The notes under the pieces are model-generated. The model saw nothing but the letters and a program-made list of their open reading frames with translations. It searched no databases and had not been told where the DNA came from. Positions 44,601 to 57,474 of a stretch of 64,000 nt of DNA are shown here, piece after piece (position 1 is the first letter of the stretch; each line of letters starts with the position of its first letter). A program made the translations under genes and the position numbers. The DNA comes from Tomocerus qinae (Eukaryota; Arthropoda; Collembola; Entomobryomorpha; Tomoceridae): NCBI GenBank assembly GCA_020055645.1, contig CM034546.1, forward strand, positions 2,232,001 through 2,296,000, written 5' to 3'.

Positions 44601-46089
44601 TTGATGTCTGTAGTTAGTAAAATGGCCTCCACTGATATACTTCATTCTGTAGACACATTTTTTTCTATTTTTGGAGAAGAATTTCAGGCACAAATCTTTA
44701 CTTGGTGCAGCCTCACTAAAACTTTTCATTTAAACACAAGCAATATCAAATTAACCATTTGGGCCTTTTTTTTCACATGTGGTGTTTATTGTAATATATT
44801 TCTTTTAGCATGTTTGTTGATACAAATATTTAAACCGTTTTTATCAGTGGAACAAGTTATTGCTTTTATATTTTGTATGTTAATACTTTCATATTCCCAA
44901 CTCGTCAACGTAGTTCTGTTTGCTATATAGAAGAAGCCATTTCTGCTATAGGTTCAACTGCGCCTTTGGATTGGATGCATCACTTTATCGTAATATATTT
45001 TAAACATGTTCCAATAATCAATAATAGTCGTTTATAAAAAAAATTGCCTCCAGACTTCTAATTCTGATGAAAATCGATCAAAATATTTCTATTGTGATTC
45101 ATAGTATTAAGAAACATGCAATGCCTCGTAATTTTTTTGTAAATCATTCGTAACTTTGTTTCTCTAGCTAACGTTTTACTCATCAGCTATTTTATAACAA
45201 CCAGCCTGGAGTCAGGAGTTAATACGATGTAGGCCCAGTATACATTGCTTATTTCAATACTCAATAAATTATTTTTTAATCTGCAGGGAAATTTAAAGTC
45301 CAGGGAGAATCGTGGGATGTTCAAGAATATCGAATTTTAGCAACACTGCTAAAATTTCTGAGTGTATCGGGAATTGTAACATCTGCCCTAATTGCACTCT
45401 CAGGCGTCACAGTTCCATTCAGCCCTGCAGTTTATGCAATACAACTGTTTCAAATCGACTGCTTCGCGATTAGGCTTTTAGCTCTAAATTTCGGTTTTAT
45501 TTTATGCGTTCATTTATGGTCACCTGTTATTTTACTGTTTCATTGTGGTATAATTTATTCAGTAATTATTGTTTTTTGGATGGGATTGATCACAGCAAAG
45601 AAATCCAAAAGTTTAGCTAATTTCAAAACAAAGATTTATTTCCGAAAACACCCGTTAGCTGCACTGCATGTCTACAGAGCATTAAGAACTTTAAACATGG
45701 ACATAAATTATTCACTCGTGTACTGGTTAGGTCCACCAACTTTTTTCGTGCCTGGGTCACTAAATATCCTACTAAATTTTGCAACTGTGACACTGTACCG
45801 AATTATGCCTTTATACGGATATATCGCATGTCCCGTGTTGGCTGCCACCGTGCTCCTTTTCGAAGTAATGTTTGTCACAGCCATGACTGTAGTAAATACA
45901 AAATCTCTTGAATTTATACAAGAACGTAAACGGGAACAAGATCGGGTCGTAAGAAGGGCTGTTAGAAGCTGTCGAATGATGAGATTTGATATCGGCCCAT
46001 TTTTTATCACAAAGAAGTCAACAACGTTTACTTACTTGGAACTCATAATGCTGCATACAATGAATATGATATTGTCAATAAAAATTTAG
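44601..46089 (+). pseudogene. Multi-membrane-span chemoreceptor-like gene with one frameshift
   Basis: Exon 1 opens at 44601 (MMSVVSKMASTDILHSVDTF) and encodes two membrane spans, then hits TAG at 44928. One base out of frame the sequence continues IEEAISAIG to a possible donor (GTTCAACT) at 44952. Exon 2 starts after CTGCAG at 45287 and runs in frame to 46089 with about five more spans, a charged loop (RKHPLAALHVYRAL) and a C-terminal SCRMMRFDIGPFFITKKSTTFTYLELI block. The layout resembles insect gustatory/odorant-receptor-type proteins, whose conserved part is also C-terminal, but I cannot name the family. The frameshift could be real decay, an assembly error or a missed splice. Confidence 0.5.
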
Positions 46090-47899
46090 AGCAAACAATG
46101 CAAGTACAACCCATATAAATGACCCTTATCTTATGTAATCAAAATTGTAGCCTGCCAAACTAATATGCACCAAACTAAATTTAAATTAGTCAAAACATTG
46201 TCAGTAATAATGAAAATACATCCTCGCCACCTCGCCAGTCAAATTAAATCAGAACTTAAATCTTTGCGGTCTAATTAAACTCTTGCTAGTAAAATTAAAT
46301 CCTTGAATAAAATTAATTAAAAAGCATTTCTTCAAGATCTATCTAGATTTTTTGCTTTTATTACAGCCCTGTGCTGGAGGACTATCATATCAATCAAACC
46401 ATTATTTGGGGTCTGCTGTGGATAAGTAAAATAAGTTAAAATGCATTCAGGCATCAAACAATTAATTTACAACCTAATTTATAAAATTATTTAATAACGT
46501 TTCCATTCAAAATTATGCTAGTATAGAATTGTAATTAAAAAGACGAGTTGGTTATTCACAATGCAAGTTTCCTAACGTGAAGTTGGTACTCTTTTACATG
46601 GCTTATTTTTACTTCTCAATTCTAGGTTAAGTAAACGCAAGAGATGAATAGTCAACTCATTATTGTACTGACGCAATTGTACTTTTACATCACATACATT
46701 GTATGATACTGCCTGGTAGTTATCATATATAGAGTTTAATATAGTTGAGTGTTGTACTTTGTTTACCATTTCTTCGCATTTCGTAATGATTGTCATGTCT
46801 GGGCTTGGGGTTAAGGTTGGGTTATATGTAAATGATAATTTATTAATATGCAATTTCTATATAAGCTTAAAGTAAGGTGTATTCCAGGAACTGATAATAT
46901 CTAACAGAAAGTTCTACTTACTATAAATATAAATAGATAAATAGATAAAATATACCATACTTCGATTACATAGCCAAAGCCTTGATAAATAACTGTAAAA
47001 TTCCGCTGCTTTAACTATCACTGGTTTGAAACGAACAGAGTTCAGCTAGCGGGTATAAATCGTTATCAATATTCCCTCAGCTAGCATTGAAACATAATAT
47101 TAAAGAATACACGAGAATTGAATAGCTTTATCCGGCGGAAAGTAACCGGTTTTGCAATGTTGAAAACCGGGTTCGAGTTGCCTCGAACCCGGGTTATAAC
47201 CCGGGTTTTCAACCCGTCTGGAACCCGGTCTGGATGCCCTAGTACTGTTGGGTATTATCCCTTAGATGTATATTCCCTTACTAGGCTCCCAATAAAATTT
47301 GACTACATGTAGAAAGATAGGCATGGAGTGCAATTATTAGTTGAATTAATAAATTACAAAAATTCCACCACTCGATTCTTGAGCTTAAAAGTTTGTTTTC
47401 TCAGAATTTGGAGAAATGGCTGGGACTGGGTTGGTCAAACACAGCAGTGGGACATTTTTATCAACATTTTATTTACTGAAAAAATTCTTAAAGCTAAGTA
47501 CCGTAAGTCATTGAAATATTGTAGCTATCGGCATGATGCTAACATGTTTAAAAAATAATGAATTTTTTAGAATAAAACTTCATTCAGTCTCATTTTACCC
47601 TTTTGTCACAAACTGATTAAGAAAGTGGAGATAGTGGCACCTCTTGCATAGGGAAAATATTAATGAAAATCTACGTAGTGTTTGATGCTGAAATAAAAAT
47701 TTACTACTTCTTTGCGACCTTAAATAATGCTATGATTTGCCGGCCTTTAAGAATGAAATTGAAAATTAACTTTATCATTACCTACAGAATATGATTTATG
47801 AAATGAAACCTATTTAATATGAAGTTAGCACTCTTGGGTTTGATTGGGGCTCGTATGCATTTAGTATATTAGGAACCAATCCAGATGGTATGACCACTT
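46090..47899. other. Gene-free interval with a GC-rich palindromic patch
   Basis: No exon seen. At about 47150-47240 there is a run of AACCGGGTT, CTCGAACCCGGGTT and AACCCGGGTTTTCAACCCG palindromes unlike the AT-rich surroundings. It is probably the core of another small element, but I could not find its ends. Confidence 0.4.
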
Positions 47900-48048
47900 G
47901 ATTGAAGTAAGACAGTGGTTGTACATTTTAAAAATCCCGCCATGAAACACACATGGCATACCAGGAACCGCTTTCGAGGGTCCTAACTTGGCCTAATTAA
48001 AACAATAACATTGATAGGTATTTGTGTAACCTCTGCCTTACTTCAACC
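47900..48048. mobile_element. MITE, copy 2 of the GTTGAAGTAAG family
   Basis: Same inverted ends as 2996-3139 (ATTGAAGTAAGACAGTGGTT and complement of GGTTGAAGTAAGGCAGAGG) and the same internal landmarks, with scattered differences. Confidence 0.75.
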
Positions 48049-48254
48049 GACGATTTATAATTTACAATACAAAAACTTTACCATGCCTATTTCATTTGCC
48101 GTACTTACTTATAAACCGCCATACAAAGCTAGACTGCTATACAAAGTAAGGTGTGTGCCATACGAATTCCTATTTTCCTGTTAATACTATAACAGAGAAA
48201 GTGCTAACAAAGGATTTCTCGGGAACAAGCCACCACACGTAAAACTTTTTATTT

Positions 48255-51190
48255 CTACTTTCTACATACTAATTCTATTTTCCGCACTTTTGACATACTT
48301 CTACGAAATATTAACTGTATTACGTTTTTGACGTTTTTATATAAGATTACTGAATATTTACCTGTTGTATATTTCAGGAATTTTCTCATTTCCCAAGTAA
48401 ATATTAGAATTGCCATCAAGGCAATTGACGAACTGATGTGAAATATAGTGACAATGTTGGAGTTGTAAAATGCCAAAGGTCGTGGGAGTGCTCTATTCCA
48501 ACAAGTCCTGCATGTAGTAAAGTTCTGTCCCTTCCAATGATCCAACCAGACCTTGAGCAGTCCGGAGTGACTCAAGGCAAAGAGTCTTTGCCTTAGAAAG
48601 CGAGTCATAAGTGGGCATCTTTCTGATTTAATAAAAGTGTAAATAGGAATTGGCAAAAAAGATACTTCATCCTGACCTGTATATAATTTATTAATAGGTC
48701 TAATCCCCCCCACTGTCTGGATTCCAGTAAGAATCGTTGAGAAATCTATGCAGATTAGAACTTTCATGAATGAGGACAGAATTATTGCATTTTGCCATCC
48801 ATTTTTGAATACTAGTGTAAGGATATCCTCTAAGAAAGTCAAATTTGTTTTCTATTTTCTCTAGCAATTTGGCTTTCTTCGGAATAGTATTTTCGTACGA
48901 AATTTGAATACGTCCAATGACGAATGAAAATTTACAGAGGGTATTTTTAAAGCGATAAACCTGAACAGCTGCTTGTACGGTTCTTTGATTTTGGTTTGCA
49001 AAGACACAAAGATTACTGTCAGCACTGCTTCTACATTCATGGCATTTTTGGTAATAATGTGAGTAGACGGGAAAACTAAAATTCATATAACAGAAAAACG
49101 CTAAGATTATAGATTTTTGATAAGTCAGAGGAATAGTAAATGGATCAAATGTCTTAGATCCAAAAACGGGACCGAAGGCAGTAATTCTTGATAGATTTGC
49201 CAAATGTGCCATAGATTCAATTCTTTTGACGGGGCGTGGTTCAACCAAATCGGTGATGACGATTCCTTTATAGCAATTTGTCAACACGATTAACATGAGC
49301 AGCAACGGACCAATTACCAATTTGATCCAACATTTCTTTAGAAATTGTTTAGGTAACGAATAGCTGACTTCCAATAAATATGCATAACAAGTCATAAGAA
49401 ATGGAACGCATTTGTCTTTCTTGCAAAATAGCACTACATGAACAAAAGCAATAACAGGGATAACTGCAGAAATAATAGCCAACCAAGCTTTGGCTTGGAA
49501 AGGTCGAATATATCCATAGAAAGAAAGACTTTCATCTTCCAAAACGACACAAGAAATGAAATTGTAAGTCTCCTCAAAGGTAGGCACTCCAGAAGTCTCA
49601 GCATGATCAAATTCCCGTATATTTACACGCGACGCAAGCTCTATTTGAACGCTAAATTTAACTATATTCGGACTCGGCTTAAAATCCTTTGAATAAATTT
49701 TGCCAATTGTTACATTTGGAGAATTGTGGCAAATTAGAAATGAAATTATGAATGAAAGATCAATCTCTTCCTTTTGAAATGTATCCGTAAAATAAATATT
49801 TTGAATGGGATTTCCGAGATGGGGATTTACAGAATTTTGGACATTATCGCCCGCGTCTACATAAAGGTGAAATGTTTTGGGTATGCTACTTATTTTTATG
49901 AAGTAGTCTACTGCCATTTTAAGGAATGGAATACTGTAACAGTTATTTGATGAGCATAATGGGACTATAGTATACGTGTGGCGCAAGTTATAGGGTTGAC
50001 TGTTATCGAATTGTGGACAAACGAAGTAAATTGCTGGCTCAATTTCAATCTTCGACGATGACAACAGAAACCAGGCCTTAGACCAAAACACACGGTATAT
50101 TATACTAGCATTTACATTCGATCTTTCTTCCTCATCAAAAAGAAAATTGGTACGTGTCGTTGTCAACTCCGAAATATTTCTGTCCAACAGCAAATAAACA
50201 GAGGAATGTTCTCCAAAATTATACCATTTACACCTGGATTGAAAGCCGCCAAGGTCTACATTGCGACAATATCTTTTTTCCCCACGAAAAAATTCGCTCA
50301 CAAAATGAATCGGCATAATGTCGTTAAATTTAGGAATGAAATTGACTACAATGTTCACAATGCAGACAAAGCGATTCTTGGGATGGTATCCTCTGGTAAA
50401 AACACCTAAAACAAAAATTCAAATTTCAGGAAATAGAATTATGCAAATGCAAAGGATAACATCCAATAAAAAACGAAACACAACAAAAAATTAATAAATA
50501 GAATGGTATATGGTGAAAGCACGTAAAACAAAAACCCAAATAATGTAGACTTTGCAAATGCAACAGATAAAATGCAACTCTAGATATTGGCATTGGCACA
50601 GTGTTTGTAGTAGAAAACCCAAAGGTATCGAATACGATTTAAGCGCTCGATTTCTATTCAATTTCTGTATAAGCGATACTTAAAACAATATGTAGTAATA
50701 TTTACTTTCTATATTCTACACTATCGTTTCTGAATATCCTTATCATGTCGTAGTCCTAATCAACATTTGCATAATCCAAATATGTATATGTAAATTTGGG
50801 TTTTTGTTTTAGGTATTTTTTACGCCGAACCCCAAACGTAGTCGAATAAAGGTAGACGAGGAGACGAACTGCTGAAATTGGTGCCCATTAACGATTTGAT
50901 GCAATCGACGCCAAATTTGTCGTGAGTAGCCCAATGATACGGTTCATAAAGAACCTTTTGAGGACTGCAATTGCGTACTTTCATTTCTTTTAGTGTAGTT
51001 AATGCGAAAGGAATGTCAATTTTTGACAATTGGGCAGTTGGTGATTCTTGTGATGATAATTGGTCCAGACGCTTTTCTGTTGAAAAATTAGATTGATGTG
51101 GCAATTTTTTTGCAAGTGGACCACTTCATGTAACTCCCACCCACACGACACCACCGTCTTCAACACTAAATATGCCAAAATGTAAATCAT
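48255..51190 (-). pseudogene. Ionotropic-receptor-like chemoreceptor with frameshifts
   Basis: It carries an almost complete IR. The N-terminal exon (51190-50820) reads MIYILAYLVLKTVV...INLIFQQKS, then shifts frame near 51066 to RLDQLSSQESPTAQLSK. The second exon starts near 50407 after GTTTTAG (TRGYHPKNRFVCIVNIV) and includes SFYGYIRPFQ, TM1, pore, TM2, LVEPRPVKRIES and IQKWMAKCNNSVLI. The frame breaks again at a run of seven G (about 48710) inside NPDSGG; the remaining S2 lobe, CRTCW motif and TM3 follow one base out of frame to 48255. The exon 1-2 phases do not match cleanly. Homopolymer and N-terminal shifts could be sequencing errors, in which case this is a working receptor; otherwise it is a recent pseudogene. 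Confidence 0.75.
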
Positions 51191-52237
51191 GTTTACAAAT
51201 TATGGTAACGTAGTGTTACACTAGAAAGAAAGTAGAAAGTCAGCCATTTCTGCGCCGAAACTATCAATTTCTAATAGCATCCTTTGATATTTCTGCTAAA
51301 TAAATATTTGCTACATGAGAAGAAACCTAAAATTTTGGTCTACTTTGAAATACTATTTTAATTTTTACAAAATTCTAACTAAAATGTTCAGTTCGGTTCG
51401 GTAGAGAATTTGTATTTGCAAAAAACTGTTTTAAGTCGCATTGGTTACCTACCACTCGCTATGTATTTCTATTATTTACTCTCTCCTATTGCTTGTGTAT
51501 GAATCAATCCATAGGGACTAGGGACATCTGGATTTTATTTATTTACGAAATAAGTAAAATGCTTGAAGCAGAGGTAATGATTGATATCGGAAATGAACAC
51601 GCAAAGGACTTATAAAATGTTTTCCCTTTATTATTAATGAAGCCATAAGAAATAGTCAAGGATTTTAGATCTGCATACCTTCCGTTTTTTGTGTCCCTGA
51701 TGTGTCTTCTTTGCACGCAATGTCGCTTATATATTCTACAAAATCATGGGTTTGCATTGTATATTTAGAGGTTGCATGGAAGTGTCAGTAAATCATGTAT
51801 GAATAGGTTTTAAGTGGAATCGGTGGTTCTAGAAGTAGTTGACAGTCTTTCTTTATGTGCATTATAAAGCATCCTTGAATAAGCATTTGAGAATATAAAT
51901 TCTTAACATTGTGCATGTATTATGTAAATTTTCAATTTGTTTGAGATGAATATATTATGAGGTAGAGGCTGAGAGGCGTCTCCAGCTAGCTGGTGTCAGC
52001 CCATCACCCAGATTCGTTTATTATTTATAAGCTAGCAAGAAAATTCCTACAATTCCTAAATGCATAACATTCAATTTGATCGCCAATACTAAATAACATA
52101 ACCCTTATATGTTCAAAAATAAGTCCGTCCTCCATTAAAATGACCTATATTAGTATAATAAATGGTGGCTTTCGTGTTGAAAACAAAATTTGGTCATTTT
52201 TGTTTGTTTCTTCGAACTATATTTCATTTGTTGTAAG
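51191..52237. other. Gene-free interval
   Basis: Only motif-less short ORFs; no exon, RNA gene or repeat recognised before the hAT-like element. Confidence 0.35.
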
Positions 52238-52822
52238 CAGTGTACAAAATTTACCACTTTTTAGCCTTTTTTACCAACACAGTGGTAAAAATGCACTTAA
52301 TGGTAAAAATGCATTTAATGGTAAAAATGGTAAATTTTAGTGATAGATTAGACAGCTGAGTACAGATACAGTAGACTTCCTAAAATATAAGGTTTAAAAC
52401 TTTATTTTCTATGAAATATTTCCAATTAGCCCCTTAATCAATTAAATTAATCATATTTATTTGATTATATCCTAAAAGTTATAAAAAATGAAGAAAGATT
52501 GTATTTGGTATCGCCCATTTAAAATTGATGCTAATTTAATTGCAATTAATTTCTCAATAGGCAAATAACGGCTATTAGTGAATCCAATTCTGATTGTTGA
52601 ACACTTATCAATTTGTGACAACAATGATCATCTGCTAAGCTATTTCATACTTTGGCACCGAATTTTATTCAAAATTCAAACACGAAATTTAAATGAAACT
52701 ATTTTTTACCATTTTTACCATTTATACCACTTACCACTACTTTTTAGGTAGTGGTATTTAACGTTAAATACCAATAAAAACCACTTACCACTGGTAAGTG
52801 ATAAATGGTATTTTGTACACTG
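52238..52822. mobile_element. 585-bp hAT-like non-autonomous element
   Basis: Termini CAGTGTACAAAAT and its complement ATTTTGTACACTG are flanked by a perfect 8-bp duplication, GTTGTAAG, at 52230-52237 and 52823-52830. Subterminal regions are full of short TGGTAAAAATG / TTACCACT repeats in opposite orientations at the two ends. No transposase is encoded. Confidence 0.88.
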
Positions 52823-53392
52823 GTTGTAAGATGTAAAAGCGTATCGTGTCCTTCACTGAATGCGTTTGTAAAATATTATTATTTGTGTTGACGGCAGCTT
52901 GACGTACTCCAGTTCGTGTCCACATCGAAATATATTATTAGGTATTCCTGGCAAAAAAAAGCTTAACCTATTATGACCAAAAGTTCAAACTTGCATTGCA
53001 TTGTGAAACCGTACATTGCATGCTCTCTGGCATGAACATGAACTAGGGAAAATGGAATGATGCAATAGTGTCTTTTTTGTTGCACTAATTATTATCCATT
53101 TCTGCATTACTGTAGACTGACATTGACATCTTGTAATGTATTGGTAGCGAAGGTTTCAAACGTCAACTTTTTTATTGTATGTATTCTTTTTTCCAGGCAA
53201 ATTTTATTGGTAGAAAATGTTCTACCTTAATATATCGAATAAATAAAAGATTTTTTGCGTGATAATATTGTGACATTTCATGTTTTTCATCGTGAATTAT
53301 ATATTTCCAAAACTTTTAAAAATACATAATATTGAAGGATTTGAAATAATCAACATTTAGTCTAATATCATTGGCTAACATTATTTGAGGGG

Positions 53393-56300
53393 TCATTTTT
53401 TTGAAAATAACGTTTCGCATAAGCTTCGTCGTAGCAATACTATAAAAAATTTATAAACTATAGTAATTACTATTCCAATAGAAAATAATATAACGATACA
53501 AATATTTAAATTACTGACATCTTCCATGGCCGTATTTTCTAGTCCTTTGGTAATAAACTGGAAAATTTCACAGTACAATTTGATCTGCGTCAACTCATTT
53601 TTAGCTGTAGTGAACATTTGCACTAATTGCACAAATATAATAAAAATAGAACACTTAATAAGGTGGATAACGATAAATGTCTTTCAACAAATAAAATATT
53701 AAAATACAAAATTACCTGCTTCTGAGAAAGAAATGGTATAATTTTTGTTGATAGTTACTCCAAATCGTTTGGTCGACTTGACATCCTTGTATTTATCAAA
53801 GAGAAGGAGCAAATCGTTTCTAACGGATGAAGGAAATGCAGCAAACAACGATTTTTTAATCTCTTCTACATCGATTTTCAAAGCATCTGGTGAAGTCTGC
53901 AATTGTTTTATAATGCCTTACTTCTTATAGAGGAAATGAGTTTAGTTTTGAAAAATTTCGTTTTTTAATGTTGTAACTTGTAACTTACAAATGGAGATCC
54001 TGTTAACTTACAGGCGACCTCACACTGCAAAAAATAAGAAATATTTTTGTCGTTTCCTACTAATGCATGACTAGAGATAGAGTGAAGAATGTTACCATTT
54101 CCCACCCTTTTATGTTGGACCCCCGGAAATGCGGGAAATTGTGGGAAATGGGAAATAGTGGGAATCAATGGGAAAGATGGGAAATAGAGTCCAAAAATTT
54201 GAATTTTGGCGAAATTTTGGCTCTTTCTCACACTTCCCATTTCACACTTTCTGTTCTCAGTGGGAAAATGGGCAAGCACGTATTTAGTAGGGGACGGGGG
54301 GGCGCAGTGCCCCCCCTAAATCTGAGAAAAAGAGATTTTTTTCTCAAAAATGGCTTAAAATTGAAAAAAAATTTCCCGCTTCGCGCGAATATTATGTCTT
54401 ATTTTTAGTATAATTTTTGCTTCCGCCCCCCCTTGAACAAATTTCTAGATACGTGCCTGAAAATGGGGGTCCATTTCCGTTAGTGGTATTTCCCAGTCGA
54501 AACCTTGACTAGAAATAAATCCATGTGGGAATACTTTTGTAAGTTCATCAAGTTGCTTCAGTTTCTCTGGCTAAGTTCAATATGGGTGGCATAAAGGGTC
54601 GTGGTCTAACCAAATCAAAATATTTTTTTAACTGGTTGGAAAAGTATCAGTTTTCCAAATTTAAGAAAACGGTACTATAAATAGTTTTGAAGTAAACCAT
54701 TGCAAAATTAGCTTTCATTTAACAATGAAAGCTAATTTAGGCAAACTAATTTCAAATGTTAGCGATACAGAACCTTTCATTATTTATTTCATGATTTTCT
54801 ACGATGAAGATAATCGATAAATGCATTGATTTTTTAGATTTTTGTCCGGTCTTCAAATATTTACACGCCATTTTCCTTACAAACTCACCGTTTTTCCTTT
54901 CTTAAGATTTGGAGCTAATTCCTTTTGCCGATCAACGAATGACTGCATACACTTTTTAGTCTTCGAAATATCAATAGGGGCAGTTAGTCCAAAATCTGCA
55001 ACGAAAAGATAACTGGGATACGGTGTTGGGCTTCCTTTGCAGCATTGAGTACCAAATCCGGGAAAATCTTCATCGGGCTGACAATATTTCTTCGTTATGT
55101 TTTAAAAATGTAAATAAATTATATCTAATCGGTGATGTAAAACAAAATGTTATTGTCGGTTATTTAAAAAACATTACTTGCGTTTCCGCTGAAAACTTGA
55201 CAGCATCATCATTCAAATTTCCATAGGGCTGATGACAAACCTGACAAACAATCATGGATTCATTTTCTATTATACTTCGGATTTTTGCTTTATTATTACT
55301 TCGTCGAACATTGAGAATTTGCTATAATATATACTTTGTACGATTGCAGTTTACCTTTCGCTCTGATTTGTACATGCACAGATGAAACATTTTTAACCTT
55401 TTTGACTCATCCTTTTCCGATTCCGCTTCTGTTGCATAAAAGTGTTTTTGCAAAGTATAAAAAATATGTTATATTGTACATTGAACCAGCTCTGTCTGGT
55501 TAGTGATCTGTAATTATATGTATTATTATGAATGTATTAAGTATTGCATTATTGAACTAATAAATATTGCACCACTGCATTGCTCCATCGATTCCAAAAT
55601 TTTAGTTTTTATTGGCTCCGTATAGTTGCTGGTCATGTATTCCATAAACCCTTTAAAAGTGTTTAGGTCTTCGTCTTTCTAAAATGAAAATCCAAAAAAA
55701 ATTATTATAGGTACATTATATTCTGACAATTTTTATATTAAAGTGTACATTTAATGCTTACCATGCCTGCTATCTTCAGGATGCACAAGTGCTCTCTCCA
55801 CTTTGTTAATACACACCGAAAATTTAATTCAATAATATTAATTTAAATTTTCCTATAGCATTCTAATGGATAAAAATGTTTTAGTATGTTATTGCCGCTA
55901 ATAACAACCTAATTAATGTAGCTAGTTCTGATTCTGACTCATAATAAACTCTCATTTGTCTACCGATTTCAATATTTAGTCCATATGGGAGCAAAAATTA
56001 ATATTTCGCACAAATAATGATTCTCAAAGAAGAAGAGTTAGGCAGTATAATGTTTCAATATTTAGGATTTCAGAGAACGCTAGTCACAATTGCTATACAT
56101 TGAGTTATTTAAAAACAAATTATACATAATATTATTAATTTAGTCATAAAATGGGTAAAAAAAGGTCCTGGTAATTCAGATTTTGTGTATAATTGACAAC
56201 ATTTACAAAAATACTTGGCATATTAAACTGAGGCAATCGTAATTTACCATTGCAGTAGGAAAATCGTCGGAGTCAACTTTGTGTAACTCTTCTGCACATT

Positions 56301-56514
56301 GACTTAAATTAAACTCTTTGAAGTGGTAAGGATGGAAAAGAGTTTCATTTTGGCAACATGTTCCAGTATATTGTTTTACATAATTTCCGCTAAATTTTTG
56401 ACACACGTTTGAGGCAGATGATTGTTTTCCATGCTTTAGATTTTTTAATACGGCTTGATCTGCTTTTTGAAATCCTTCTGGAGGTGGTTGTTCGGCATCT
56501 TGGCCTGCTGATAT
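53393..56514 (-). CDS. Membrane-anchored Cys-rich protein with two OBP-like segments
   Basis: Nine exons link in phase: 56248-56514, 55762-55800, 55573-55678, 55355-55428, 55178-55228, 54889-55077, 53989-54024, 53716-53896, 53393-53622; about 390 aa, lacking the first exon, which I could not find. Segment 1 has TGTCC, SQCAEEL, HLCILKIAGMKDEDL, MEQC and HLCMYKSERK. Segment 2 has TQCCKG, KKCMQSF, CEVACKLTG and later YCEIF. In each, the Cys-then-LKxxGxxDED or CxxxC spacing resembles odorant-binding proteins, which carry small hydrophobic ligands. The last exon encodes a transmembrane helix (ICIVILFSIGIVITIVYKFFIV) and a short basic tail, so the pair would be tethered to the cell surface. The family call is by eye and tentative; the exon structure is well supported. 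Confidence 0.7.
54273..54459. mobile_element. 187-bp hAT-like MITE in an intron
   Basis: Ends CAAGCACGTATTTAG and CTAGATACGTGCCTG are imperfect inverted repeats flanked by a perfect 8-bp duplication, AAAATGGG (54265-54272 and 54460-54467). The interior has G/C runs (GGGGGGGCGCAGTGCCCCCCC). It inserted into a GGGAAATGGGAAA-rich repeat that itself lies in an intron of the OBP-like gene, so insertions are nested. Confidence 0.8.
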
Positions 56515-56519
56515 CTAAA

Positions 56520-57474
56520 ATATGAATTAAGATGAAATTTTGGAATGAATTTGAATATTTGGACTATTGGAAAATGAAAAAGATTATAAATTAATTTCAT
56601 TTGGTTTTATTTAATTTTTATTTGGATGTTTTGGTGTATATGTATACCAAAACTAGAACAGAAGAGTAAAACAGAGTTTCACAGATACGAAAAGTAAGTG
56701 ACTTCATTATTTCTCACTAACAGGAATATTCTATTACACGTCCGAATTTAAAGTGCATGTAAAAAGTAAATGTATTAACATTTGAAGCCCAAATTATGTG
56801 AAAAGAAATTGCATTTCAATTGAGAGGCTCAAAAGGATATTATCGTGTTGTCCACTGAATGAATCAACTAATACGTCAATAGCTCTCCTTTTGAAGTTAT
56901 ATCAATGATATATTATTATTGGTAACACGGTTCCTTTCACTCGCTAGTAGGCTCCAAATAGTTTTAACTTATATTATTATATCAAACTACATATTTTAAA
57001 AAGGTATCAGAATTTTGCTATGCACTGAGTTCCACAAAACATTTAACACAATATAACTGTGCAAGACAAAAAGATGCGTTTCCTAAAATGACACAATGTT
57101 AACCAAAATGGCATGCTGACATACCGCTGTTAAAACATTTATAGCATGTTTTACTACATGAACATAAACTGTGTGAAATGGAATGATTTTGTTTAATTTT
57201 TATACTGCATATCTCTATATTATAATCGTAGATTTGATAAAGCAATAATTTTATCTGTCTATATATAAATATATATCTGTACGTAGTACGCGTGGAAGGG
57301 CGACCTCAAATGCTAAATGCGCAAGTGCGTATGGCGTATGCGATGCATATTACATAAAATAATGAAATACACTGTGGGTTAAGATTAGCTTATTTCGAAA
57401 TTAAACCAAAAAATTATGACACGGAAATCTAATTTAAAAACAGTACTGGTGGCCTAGTATTATATTATTGTTCG
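56520..57474. other. Gene-free interval
   Basis: The missing first exon (signal peptide) of the OBP-like gene is expected here on the minus strand, but no candidate with a good donor stands out. A TGTATATGTATACC-type AT-rich patch lies near 56640. Confidence 0.35.
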
